This document shows, one piece after another, positions 25,640 through 34,028 of a DNA stretch of 64,000 nt. Source of the stretch: Clostridium_AD sp050717515 (lineage in GTDB: Bacteria; Bacillota; Clostridia; Clostridiales; Clostridiaceae); NCBI RefSeq assembly GCF_050717515.1, contig NZ_JBOITL010000025.1:248001-312000 (forward strand), written 5' to 3'. The position numbers were made by a program, and so were the translations under genes. The notes under the pieces were generated by a model, which worked only from the letters and a program-made list of their open reading frames with translations, was not told the DNA's origin and ran no database searches. The stretch's first letter is position 1. Each line of letters starts with the position of its first letter.

Positions 25640-26317
25640 ATGAAAATACTATTTGTTGAGGATGATAAAATAATTGCAACGGGAATTTGTTACTCCCTGT
25701 CGCAGGAGGGGTATTTTGTAACTCACTGTCTGAACGTGGAGTCAGCAAAAACTATGATAAATAAAAATAGCTTTAACTTGGCAATACTTGATTTATCTCT
25801 TCCAGATGGAAGTGGCTACGATATCTGCAAAATAATTAAGGTGAAAGAAGATATTCCAGTAATATTTCTAACGGCAATAGATGATGAGGTCAATGTAGTT
25901 ATGGGTCTTGATATGGGGGCAGATGATTATATAACAAAGCCTTTTCGTATAAGAGAACTTCTCTCTCGAATTAAAGCTGTACTTCGCAGATATGAGAAGA
26001 CAGAATTTACAAAAACACTGTTTGAATTTAGTGGTATAAAAATAGACACAGCGCAGGTAAAAGTGTATAAAGAAGAGAAGGAAGTTATATTAACCTCTCT
26101 TGAATACCGACTACTTCTAATCTTTGCAAATAACCAGAGGCAAGTTCTTAATCGAAACCAGCTTTTAGAAGGGCTATGGGATTTTGCAGGGGACTTCGTA
26201 AATGACAATACCTTAACCGTATATATTAAACGGTTGCGTGAAAAGATTGAGGATGACAGCAAAAATCCAAAAATTATAAAAACAATTCGTGGAATTGGAT
26301 ATAAGGTTGGTGATTAA
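25640..26317 (+). CDS. OmpR family response regulator (BceR/VraR-like)
   Basis: The 225-residue protein has a receiver domain with the acidic pair (VEDD, residues 6-9), phospho-acceptor Asp 51 in LAILDLSLPDG, conserved Thr in FLTAIDD and Lys in DDYITKPF. A C-terminal winged helix of the OmpR type ends in TIRGIGYKV. It overlaps the histidine kinase gene by about 8 bases. The four-gene order regulator, kinase, ABC ATPase and FtsX permease is the classic Gram-positive antimicrobial-peptide response module. A palindrome with direct repeats (27316-27355) just before the ATPase gene is the expected binding site. An AAGGAGAG ribosome site precedes the ATG. Confidence 0.93.
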   Translation: MKILFVEDDKIIATGICYSLSQEGYFVTHCLNVESAKTMINKNSFNLAILDLSLPDGSGYDICKIIKVKEDIPVIFLTAIDDEVNVVMGLDMGADDYITKPFRIRELLSRIKAVLRRYEKTEFTKTLFEFSGIKIDTAQVKVYKEEKEVILTSLEYRLLLIFANNQRQVLNRNQLLEGLWDFAGDFVNDNTLTVYIKRLREKIEDDSKNPKIIKTIRGIGYKVGD

Positions 26318-27320
26318 TATTCTACGAAACAAAGAAATAAAAATATATATAACTCTTTTGGTTTCAATTTTAATAATAGGATCTGCTGCCTGCTTTTTCG
26401 TTAATATCATTTCAGGAATTATATCACTTTCAGCTTTGCTTTTAATGATTGTCATATCTTTCATTTTTACTAAGTGGAGATATAAGCAATTAGACCAATT
26501 ATCTGAGTATCTAAGGAGAATCAAAAGTGGCGAGTATTCCCTTGATATTAGAGATAATGATGAGGGCGAGCTTAGTATACTTAAAAATGAAATATATAAA
26601 GTAACAGTAAGCCTACAGGAACAGGCTGAGCTATTAAAGAAAGACAAGCTTTTTCTTGCGGATTCAATTTCTGATATTTCTCATCAGCTTAAAACTCCAA
26701 TAACTTCAATGTTTGTTATGACAGACCTTATATGTGACGAAAGCCTACCTCGAGATAAACGCCAGGAATTTTCCCGGAATATTCGGTCACAACTTGAAAG
26801 ACTTAAGTGGCTTGTTGCGTCACTACTAAAGCTCTCTAAGATTGATGCAGGCACAATTGAGTTTAAAAAAGAGAATGTGAATGTACGAGAGCTTATCAGT
26901 AGGGCTACCCAGCACCTGCTAATTCCTATGGAAATCAAAGAGCAGATTCTTGAAATTATCGGTGATGAGCATACTAAATTTATTGGTGATTTTAATTGGT
27001 CCTCAGAGGCTGTTTCAAATGTAATAAAAAATTGTATTGAGCATACACCTTATGCTGGGAAGATAGTTATTGATTTTTGCGAAACAACAATATATACAAT
27101 GATTAAAATAGTTGATAACGGTTGTGGTATCTATAAGGAGGAGTTGCCATATATATTTAATAGATTTTATAAGGGCAAAAACGCGCAGAATGACAGCATT
27201 GGTATTGGTCTTGCAATGTCAAAAATTATTTTGCAAAAACAAGGTGGTATCATTGAAGTTACCAGCGAAAAAGGTAAAGGCACAGAATTTGTTATAAAGA
27301 TTTATAAAAGTGTTGTGTGA
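26310..27320 (+). CDS. Intramembrane-sensing histidine kinase (BceS-like)
   Basis: The roughly 336-residue protein has two N-terminal transmembrane helices separated by only a few extracytoplasmic residues. That is the hallmark of intramembrane-sensing kinases that take their signal from a partner ABC transporter. It lacks a classical sensor domain. A short HAMP-like linker is followed by ISHQLKTP (His near 125), then N-box NVIKNCIEH, the DNGCGI (G1) and GIGLAMSKII (G2) ATP-binding motifs. Start is uncertain (GTG 26289, TTG 26307 or GTG 26310). I use the GTG overlapping the regulator's stop (GTGATTAA). Its output should be phosphorylation of the adjacent regulator. Confidence 0.9.
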   Translation: MINILRNKEIKIYITLLVSILIIGSAACFFVNIISGIISLSALLLMIVISFIFTKWRYKQLDQLSEYLRRIKSGEYSLDIRDNDEGELSILKNEIYKVTVSLQEQAELLKKDKLFLADSISDISHQLKTPITSMFVMTDLICDESLPRDKRQEFSRNIRSQLERLKWLVASLLKLSKIDAGTIEFKKENVNVRELISRATQHLLIPMEIKEQILEIIGDEHTKFIGDFNWSSEAVSNVIKNCIEHTPYAGKIVIDFCETTIYTMIKIVDNGCGIYKEELPYIFNRFYKGKNAQNDSIGIGLAMSKIILQKQGGIIEVTSEKGKGTEFVIKIYKSVV

Positions 27321-27355
27321 CAAAATAGTCACATAAACAGTCACTACAAAGTCAC
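27316..27355 (+). promoter_or_regulatory. Predicted response-regulator binding site before the ABC transporter
   Basis: The palindrome TGTGAC-AAAATA-GTCACA (27316-27333) lies here. Its right half repeats as AGTCAC at 27327, 27339 and 27350 with 12- and 11-base spacing, one helical turn each. The pattern suits tandem OmpR-family dimers as at bceA-type promoters. Confidence 0.6.
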
Positions 27356-27403
27356 ATTAGGCAGATATACTAAGGTTATAAACTAATAGAGGAGTGAGCA
27401 GCA

Positions 27404-28087
27404 ATGGAGATATTAAGAGTAGAAAATCTGTCTAAAACATATGGCAGGGGTGAATCAGCCGTAAAGGCTCTAGATAATGTGTCGTTTTCGGTGAATAAAG
27501 GTGAATTTGTTGCAATTATTGGACCGTCAGGATCAGGCAAATCAACACTTTTGCATATATTGGGTGGTGTGGATACCCCAACAAGTGGCAAGGTTTTTGT
27601 AGAAAATACTGATATTTATGCTTTTGACGAAACAAAGCTTGCTATATTTAGACGCAGGCAAATCGGTCTTATCTATCAATTTTATAATTTAATACCAGTT
27701 TTGAATGTGGAAGAAAATATCACCTTACCGCTATTACTGGATGGTCAAAAGATAAAAGAAGGGCAACTAGATGAGATAATTAGTATACTGGGACTTGTAG
27801 ATAGATTAAAACATCTGCCTAATCAGCTTTCAGGAGGTCAACAGCAACGTGTATCAATAGGAAGGGCACTTATTAACAAACCGGCAATTGTACTTGCAGA
27901 TGAGCCTACGGGTAACCTTGATAGTAAAAACAGTGGGGAAATAATAGAACTTTTAAAGTTGTCAAATAAAAAATACCATCAGACTTTAATAATAATAACG
28001 CATGATGAACGCATTGCTTTGCAGGCGGACCGAATAATTTCAATTGAAGACGGTCATATTGAAAGCGATGAGGTGATTCGTAGATGA
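27404..28087 (+). CDS. ABC transporter ATP-binding protein (BceA/MacB-like)
   Basis: This 227-residue ATPase has Walker A GPSGSGKST, Q-loop IYQFYNLIPVLN, signature LSGGQQQRVSIGRAL, Walker B IVLADEPTGNLD and H-loop ITHD. It is of the same MacB group as typical BceA proteins and overlaps the permease gene by 4 bases (ATGA). The operator-like repeats in the 84-base gap after the kinase gene suggest inducible expression separate from the regulator/kinase pair. AGAGGAGTG serves as its ribosome site. Confidence 0.93.
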   Translation: MEILRVENLSKTYGRGESAVKALDNVSFSVNKGEFVAIIGPSGSGKSTLLHILGGVDTPTSGKVFVENTDIYAFDETKLAIFRRRQIGLIYQFYNLIPVLNVEENITLPLLLDGQKIKEGQLDEIISILGLVDRLKHLPNQLSGGQQQRVSIGRALINKPAIVLADEPTGNLDSKNSGEIIELLKLSNKKYHQTLIIITHDERIALQADRIISIEDGHIESDEVIRR

Positions 28088-30681
28088 ATATCATAAATTC
28101 TTTGACCCTTCGTCATATGAAGCTAAATAAAAAACGTACTATTGTTACCATTATCGGTGTCATATTATCAGTTTCCATGATAACAGCCATACCTACTTCT
28201 GTGATGTCTTTTCTTAGTATGATGCAACGAAATATCATAGAGGATACAGGAAATTGGCATGTACGCTATAATAATTTACACAGTAAAAACATTAATGTAG
28301 TGATGAATGATAAAAACACGGACAGAGCATCACTAAGCAGAAATATAGGATATGCAAAGCTTGAAGGTTCTAAAAATAAGAATAAGCCTTATCTTTTTAT
28401 ACAAGCTTATGATGAGCAGGGCCTAGAGAGCTTTAATTTAAATTTAGTTCAGGGTCATTTTCCTAAAAACTCAAATGAAATAGTTATATCTTCTCATATT
28501 TCAGAAAATGGTGGAGTGGCATATAAGGTTGGTGACATACTTAAATTGGATGTTGGACAGCGTTATGAAGATGGAAATAAGATAGACCTTGGACAGGATT
28601 ACAGCTTTAAAAAGAAAGGAGAAAAATTTATTGTAAAATCTAAAAAAGAATATACTGTAACAGGAATCATAAGTAGGCCAAAATTTGAACTTTACTGGTC
28701 ACCTGGCTATACAGTGATATCCTATCTTGATAAAAATCAACTTACTCCTAATGATACTGTTAATATGTCGGTAGTTTGGAAAAATGTGAGCAAAAAAGTA
28801 AATACAGCAGCCAATGAGCTTTCGGAAAGAGTAGGTGTTTCTAGTGATAATAAAATCTATAATAGTGAGCTTTTAAGGTACTATGGAATTATTAATGATG
28901 ATTTACTTTCAACTCTATATATTATTGCAGGTATAATGGTAACTATTATAATTATAGGTTCCGTAGCGCTTATATATAATTCCTTTGCAATTTCAATCTC
29001 GGAGCGAAGCCGTCATTTAGGAATGCTCGCAAGTGTAGGGGCAACAAAAAAGCAAAAGCGTAAATCTGTATTTTTTGAAGGCTTTGTTGTTGGGGTTATT
29101 GGTATCCCTATAGGTATATTTTTGGGGACTATAGCAATGGGTATAACCTTTAAGATTGTGCAGCCACTAATAGAAGGCTTCAGAGCAGGTCTTAAACTAA
29201 AGCTTGTAATATCTCCTGGCGCAATACTCGTTGCTATATCACTTTCCATTATTACTATTTTAATATCAGTTTATATTCCAGCAAAACGTGCATCGAAGAT
29301 ATCACCTGTTGATGCGCTACGTCAATCGAGAGACATAAGGCTCACCAGTAAAGCTGTGAAAACATCTAAACTTACAAGATTTATATTTGGATTTGAAGCA
29401 GAGCTAGGGCTTAAAAACTTAAAGCGAAATAGTCGCAGATATAAATCTACAATATTTTCCCTGGTTATTAGTATTGTTTTATTTTTATCAGTTTCATCCC
29501 TATCCTTGCTGTCTCAAAAATCAGCAGAAAGTGCAGCTAATAATACGACCTATGATCTTAATTTGTATGTAACATCCTCCGCCACATCACAAGAGAAAAA
29601 GGATTTTTATAAGGCAATAACAAAAATGGAATATATGGATGAAAGTATTATTCAAGAAACTGTGAATGAGATTGTAGTAGATGTTAAAAGTAGTTTAATT
29701 CCAGATGAAATTAAAGCAATTATTTCACCAAATAATAAAGAAGAAAAGTCTGAAACCTATAAAACGCATTTTCAGATAAAATCTATTGATGAGTCAGCAC
29801 TTAAAAGATATGCTAAAGAAACTGAAACTGATCTTACTGGTTTAAAAGATATTGTAAATCCCTCTGGCATACTCATTAACAATGTGTCTATGAAAGTAAA
29901 TAATAAATATTTGCGTATGAATCGCTTTAATATTAAGCCAGGGGAAAAATTGAAACTTACGTATCCAGTTAATAAGTCTAATAAATATAGTGTTTTGTTA
30001 GAAATAGCAGCACTTGCAGATAAGACGCCTATTGGTGAGACCATGTTAACTAACATAAAAGAACCTATTATTATAGTATCAGAGCAGGTATATGCTAGTA
30101 TAAAAGAGAAGCTTCCAAAAATATCTGAGAGTAACAATTTGGATATGCTTATTAAAAGTTCTAATCCTTTAAAGCTTGTGGAAAGCATCAAGGAATATCA
30201 AAACAAGACCGCAATTGCAAGGGTAGATATTATTGATTTCGCAATGCAAAATAAACAAGGGAGGCAAATGTGGATTTTTATCCAGGTGTTTTTATACGGC
30301 TTTATAGCAATTATTACTGCTATTTGCGTAGCCAATATTTTCAATACCATATCAACCAGCATATCCCTACGTAGACGGGAATTTGCAATGCTTAAATCCG
30401 TTGGAATGACACCAAAGAGTTTCAATAAGATGATTAATTACGAAAGCTGGTTTTATGGAATTAAGGGCTTACTCTATGGGCTTCCCATTAGTTTTGGAAT
30501 GATGTATTTGATTTACAGGGTTTTGAGCCACTCATTCGATGCTCAATTTGCGGTTCCATGGGGCAGTGTTATTGTCACTATAATTGCTGTATTTGCAATT
30601 GTTCGTTCAACGATGCTATATGCAATTTCAAAGATTAAGAAAGAAAATATTATTGATGTATTGAAAACAGAAAACATATAG
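28084..30681 (+). CDS. FtsX-type ABC transporter permease of the two-component module
   Basis: The 865-residue protein has a first helix (about 18-40), an extracytoplasmic region of about 220 residues and an FtsX block (three helices near 270-400 with LGMLASVGATKKQKRKSVFF). A further helix near 455, a second extracytoplasmic region of about 260 residues and a final FtsX block (FAMLKSVGMTPKSFNKMINY) follow. The tandem layout differs from BceB, which has ten helices and a single large loop, so it is a two-domain MacB-like permease attached to a Bce-style sensory kinase. Expected role: sensing and exporting or disarming a cell-envelope antibiotic. Confidence 0.9.
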   Translation: MNIINSLTLRHMKLNKKRTIVTIIGVILSVSMITAIPTSVMSFLSMMQRNIIEDTGNWHVRYNNLHSKNINVVMNDKNTDRASLSRNIGYAKLEGSKNKNKPYLFIQAYDEQGLESFNLNLVQGHFPKNSNEIVISSHISENGGVAYKVGDILKLDVGQRYEDGNKIDLGQDYSFKKKGEKFIVKSKKEYTVTGIISRPKFELYWSPGYTVISYLDKNQLTPNDTVNMSVVWKNVSKKVNTAANELSERVGVSSDNKIYNSELLRYYGIINDDLLSTLYIIAGIMVTIIIIGSVALIYNSFAISISERSRHLGMLASVGATKKQKRKSVFFEGFVVGVIGIPIGIFLGTIAMGITFKIVQPLIEGFRAGLKLKLVISPGAILVAISLSIITILISVYIPAKRASKISPVDALRQSRDIRLTSKAVKTSKLTRFIFGFEAELGLKNLKRNSRRYKSTIFSLVISIVLFLSVSSLSLLSQKSAESAANNTTYDLNLYVTSSATSQEKKDFYKAITKMEYMDESIIQETVNEIVVDVKSSLIPDEIKAIISPNNKEEKSETYKTHFQIKSIDESALKRYAKETETDLTGLKDIVNPSGILINNVSMKVNNKYLRMNRFNIKPGEKLKLTYPVNKSNKYSVLLEIAALADKTPIGETMLTNIKEPIIIVSEQVYASIKEKLPKISESNNLDMLIKSSNPLKLVESIKEYQNKTAIARVDIIDFAMQNKQGRQMWIFIQVFLYGFIAIITAICVANIFNTISTSISLRRREFAMLKSVGMTPKSFNKMINYESWFYGIKGLLYGLPISFGMMYLIYRVLSHSFDAQFAVPWGSVIVTIIAVFAIVRSTMLYAISKIKKENIIDVLKTENI

Positions 30682-30814
30682 TAAAGACGCCCAGGGTTGG
30701 CATGTAGTACAGGTGACACGTAACTTTATAGTGATCTGATTGTATGAATATGTAAAATAAAACCTATATTATAGTATAATAGGAACGAAATACAAATAAT
30801 TTAGTGATGGTGAT

Positions 30815-32035
30815 ATGATGAGGATAGGTGAATTTGCTGAAACAAATAAACTAAGTATTGATACAATAAGACATTATATGGATTTGGAGTTGATAATAGC
30901 TGAAAAGCAAAATGGACAGTATTATTTTGATTCAAGATGTCAGAAAGATTTAGATGATATATTGAATTTTAAAAGTATGGGTTTTAGTTTAAATGAGATT
31001 AAAACAATATTTTTTTATAAAGGGTTTGGGATGTTTACAAACTACCAAGAGGATGTGTATTATAAAGCACTTTTCATGGATAAATATAAAAAACTAGAGA
31101 ATGATATTGATAAATTAATTAAAATTAAAGAAAAATTACAAATTAAAATAGAAAATCTTGCAGATAGTACATTTAAACAAGTTAATCCACTTGGCATAGA
31201 TTTAAGAAATTTAAGTCTTTTTAAATGCAATAAATGCAAGGGGGATTTAATTCTTATGGATGGAGTTATAAACAATAATCAAGTTATTGAAGGTAAGTTA
31301 AAATGTAGTTGTGGAGAAGAATATTATATTGAGGCCGGTATATTAAAAGTTGGGGAAGTCTGCACTAAATCAAAGGTTAACTTTAATCACGATTTTGTTA
31401 TGGAATATGTAAATGTAACGGATACCTGCTACCTAGATAATTTGCGAAAGGGATTTGAATGGATGGTTAGAAAAATATCTGATTGTAATTTGGATAATAA
31501 GATACTACTTGAGCTTGGAACAGGTGTGGGATTTTTCCTTAGAAATATTTATAATGAAATTCCAGATAGCTGTTTATATATAGCCGTTGATCATGATTTT
31601 GAAAGGCAGAATTTTTTAAAAAGCTTATTTGAAAGAATTGATTGTAAAAAAAACATAATTTTCATATGCTCTGATTTTTTAGAAGTTCCTATTAAAGAAA
31701 AATCAGTAGATATAGTTTTAGATATTTCTGGGACGAGCAATTATAGTTTTGAACATGAAGATTTTCTATTAGATTTAGTAGATTCATATATTAAAGAAGA
31801 TGGGTACTTATTTGGATTATATATTTTATTTAAAAATTTTAGTGTTAACAGTTTGATAGAAAACAAGTATAGAAAAAATTTTGTTTTCAAAAATGTAAAA
31901 GAAAGTATAACTACTTTAAAATACCAAGTATCTGATGAAAAGACCTGGGAGTACGTAGAAAAAGGTGGGAAATATGATAATTACTTTGTAGAAGGAGAAA
32001 AAGTTTATACTTATTCATTTTATGGAAAAAGATAG
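30815..32035 (+). CDS. MerR-type HTH fused to zinc ribbon and SAM-dependent methyltransferase
   Basis: Three parts are visible. Residues 1-75 are a MerR winged HTH (RIGEFAETNKLSIDTIRHYM). Residues about 85-120 are a coiled-coil dimerisation helix. Residues 130-180 form a Trm112/RlmA-like zinc ribbon with C138, C141, C164 and C166. Residues about 190-406 are a class I methyltransferase with motif I LELGTGVGFF (232-241) and an acidic residue ending strand 2 (AVDHD). A regulator that carries an enzyme is unusual. It may sense a substrate and modify it, or methylate its target nucleic acid; no evidence selects. The gene is followed by an overlapping perfect terminator and then an MFS permease gene. 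An imperfect palindrome CCTAT-ATTATAGTATA-ATAGG (30763-30783) upstream may be its operator. Confidence 0.82.
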   Translation: MMRIGEFAETNKLSIDTIRHYMDLELIIAEKQNGQYYFDSRCQKDLDDILNFKSMGFSLNEIKTIFFYKGFGMFTNYQEDVYYKALFMDKYKKLENDIDKLIKIKEKLQIKIENLADSTFKQVNPLGIDLRNLSLFKCNKCKGDLILMDGVINNNQVIEGKLKCSCGEEYYIEAGILKVGEVCTKSKVNFNHDFVMEYVNVTDTCYLDNLRKGFEWMVRKISDCNLDNKILLELGTGVGFFLRNIYNEIPDSCLYIAVDHDFERQNFLKSLFERIDCKKNIIFICSDFLEVPIKEKSVDIVLDISGTSNYSFEHEDFLLDLVDSYIKEDGYLFGLYILFKNFSVNSLIENKYRKNFVFKNVKESITTLKYQVSDEKTWEYVEKGGKYDNYFVEGEKVYTYSFYGKR

Positions 32036-32052
32036 GGTTAACCCTATCTTTT
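32027..32052 (+). terminator. Terminator overlapping the MerR-fusion stop codon
   Basis: The perfect 26-bp palindrome AAAAGATAGGGTT/AACCCTATCTTTT includes the TAG stop codon and is followed by T-rich sequence. Confidence 0.8.
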
Positions 32053-32193
32053 ATCATTTTTTGAATGAAAATATTTCAATTTGCCTATTGATATGGTGTT
32101 AAGCCTATGACTTAAAATTAAATTAATGATAATATTGCAGTTTCAAAGAAGATGAACAGCTTGGCAGACGATGATTTAAAAGGAGGCAACAAA

Positions 32194-33423
32194 ATGGAAC
32201 TAATAAAAAAAATATATTCACCTTACGTGGGGTTACCTAAAGAAATCTACATTATTTTTATATCTAGAATTATAAATACAATGGGGTGTTTTGTTCACCC
32301 CTTATTAGCACTTATATTAACTCAGAAAATAGGACTGCAAAAGGATGCTGCGGGGATGTATATTACAGTCTTAAGTTTACTTAGTGCTCCTTGCTTAATT
32401 TTAGGAGGAAAACTGGTTGATACAATTGGTAGAAAAAAGGTGATTTTAATTTCTCAAGGATTTGGCGCGATTACACTTATTTGTTGTGGATTCATAAAGC
32501 CTAATATCATGATGACATATATTCTTATGTTATCTTCTATATTATATTCATTGTCCACACCAGCATATGATGCAATGCTTGCGGATTTGACAACGCCTGA
32601 AAATAGAAAAGCTAGCTATTCATTAGTTTATATGGGATGGAATCTAGGATTCGTCATAGGCCCCTTAATTGGTGGTATGCTATTTAAAAATTATTTGTCT
32701 TTAGTTTTTATAGGTGATGGTATAACAACTATTTTATCATTAGTGCTGGTAATGGTTTATGTTAAAGAAACCATAGGAAAAGAAATGGGTTTAACACAAG
32801 GAAATAGACAGCAAGAAAAAAGGGTAGAAGGGTCCGTCTTCTCAGTTCTTCTTAGTAGGCCAATTCTCTTGCTTTTTTCTCTAATATTATTTTTTTACCA
32901 TTTTGAATATTCTCAATGGGGATTTACTTTACCATTGCAGCTTGGAGAAATTTACAAAAATTCAGGAGCTTTTTATTATGGGATTCTTGCTGCGCTTAAT
33001 GGAGCTATTGTGATACTTATAACTCCAGTAATTTCAAAAATTACTTTTTCAATTAAAGCAATTAGGGCTATATCAATAGGGGGACTATTCTATGCAGTTG
33101 CCTTTGGAATGTTTGCTGTAACAAAAATTTTCTCTATATTTTTATTTTTTACCATCATAATGACCATTGGAGAAATTATGATAAACATAAATGCCGCCAC
33201 ATTTATTGCAAATCATACGCCATCATCCCATAGAGGAAGAGTTAGTGCAATACTTCCTATAATTTCAGGTGCAGGGTATGCGTTTGGTCCAATTATTATG
33301 GGGAAAATTATAACGAAGTATAGTATTTCTTTTGGGTGGATTATTATTGGGATAATTGGAGTTATTTCAGCATTTATGATGTTTTTGCTTGAGAGAATGG
33401 ATAAGGATATAATAAGTGATTGA
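32194..33423 (+). CDS. MFS transporter
   Basis: The 409-residue protein has twelve hydrophobic helices. The loop between helices 2 and 3 reads GGKLVDTIGRKKVILIS, matching the MFS signature GxLxDxxGRKxxL, and YMGWNLGFVIGPLIGG matches motif C of drug antiporters. The ATG at 32194 follows AAAGGAGG by 7 bases; the ATG at 32152 has no ribosome site. The upstream MerR-methyltransferase gene ends in a terminator, so the permease has its own promoter, though regulation by that neighbour is plausible. Confidence 0.9.
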   Translation: MELIKKIYSPYVGLPKEIYIIFISRIINTMGCFVHPLLALILTQKIGLQKDAAGMYITVLSLLSAPCLILGGKLVDTIGRKKVILISQGFGAITLICCGFIKPNIMMTYILMLSSILYSLSTPAYDAMLADLTTPENRKASYSLVYMGWNLGFVIGPLIGGMLFKNYLSLVFIGDGITTILSLVLVMVYVKETIGKEMGLTQGNRQQEKRVEGSVFSVLLSRPILLLFSLILFFYHFEYSQWGFTLPLQLGEIYKNSGAFYYGILAALNGAIVILITPVISKITFSIKAIRAISIGGLFYAVAFGMFAVTKIFSIFLFFTIIMTIGEIMININAATFIANHTPSSHRGRVSAILPIISGAGYAFGPIIMGKIITKYSISFGWIIIGIIGVISAFMMFLLERMDKDIISD

Positions 33424-33599
33424 ACACTTTTATCATGAAAATATTTTTAGTGTATTAAAAATATATATTAGTGACAAAAGCAATACTAAAATATATAAAT
33501 CTCTTAAGTTTATTCCGATTAATAGTAATTTATGGCGAAAAAAATGGTATAATATTGTGTAAATGTAAATAATATTGGTAGACTTTGGAGGATATAATT

Positions 33600-33800
33600 A
33601 TGGTTAAAAACATGGTTGAATACTTACTAGGTGGAGTGGTTGCTGGTGTAATAGGATATTTTTTGGCAAGCATATACGGCGTTGCATTTGTTATGCTGTT
33701 ATATTACATTGTTTTATGCTTAGTTAAATTAAGCAATATAGAAAAGAAAATAGACAAAATTATTAACACAAATCACGGTATTGTTAAACCGAAATCATAG
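33600..33800 (+). CDS. Small membrane protein, 66 residues
   Basis: I do not recognise a family. The protein has an N-terminal stretch of about 40 hydrophobic residues (two short helices with GGVVAGVIGYFLAS first) and a hydrophilic Lys-rich tail (SNIEKKIDKIINTN) that could be a short amphipathic cytoplasmic helix. The ATG at 33600 is preceded by GGAGG at 8 bases, whereas an in-frame start at 33585 lies before this site. It stands alone between an MFS gene and an ABC exporter gene, with no terminator visible after it. It could be a small transporter accessory peptide, but that is only position-based. Confidence 0.65.
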   Translation: MVKNMVEYLLGGVVAGVIGYFLASIYGVAFVMLLYYIVLCLVKLSNIEKKIDKIINTNHGIVKPKS

Positions 33801-33887
33801 TTTGATAGAAAGTGAAAATCATTAAAATTGAAATTAAGCAGTATATTATGGCTTTTATATAAAATATTGAAAGGACGTGACCTCATA

Positions 33888-33929
33888 ATGAGAATTAAAC
33901 GAATTAAACACTCAGTACAGTTGAAATAA
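33888..33929 (+). CDS. Candidate 13-residue leader peptide of the ABC exporter
   Basis: The ORF encodes MRIKRIKHSVQLK and stops at 33929. AAGGA lies 12 bases upstream, a long but usable spacing. Its last codons coincide with arm 1 of the set of alternative hairpins that ends at the exporter's start codon. Confidence 0.45.
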   Translation: MRIKRIKHSVQLK

Positions 33930-34028
33930 TCTGTAAGCAGATTGTACTGAGGTTGAATTTATTTGCTAGCAGTCTCAACTGTACTAATTTTTGATAACAT
34001 ATTAAAAATTAGGAGGAGTACAGTTATG
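33911..34028 (+). promoter_or_regulatory. Multi-arm attenuator-like leader sequestering the exporter ribosome site
   Basis: Four related arms are present: arm 1 33911-33923, arm 2 33941-33951, arm 3 33976-33985 and arm 4 34017-34025. Arm 1 can pair with arm 2 (nine Watson-Crick pairs) or with arm 3 (ten). Arm 3 pairs with arm 4 (AACTGTACT with AGTACAGTT), extended by AATTTTT/AAAAATT (33986-33992 with 34004-34010). This leaves AGGAGG (34011-34016) as a bulge in the stem, directly before ATG 34026. The pairings are mutually exclusive. Confidence 0.6.
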
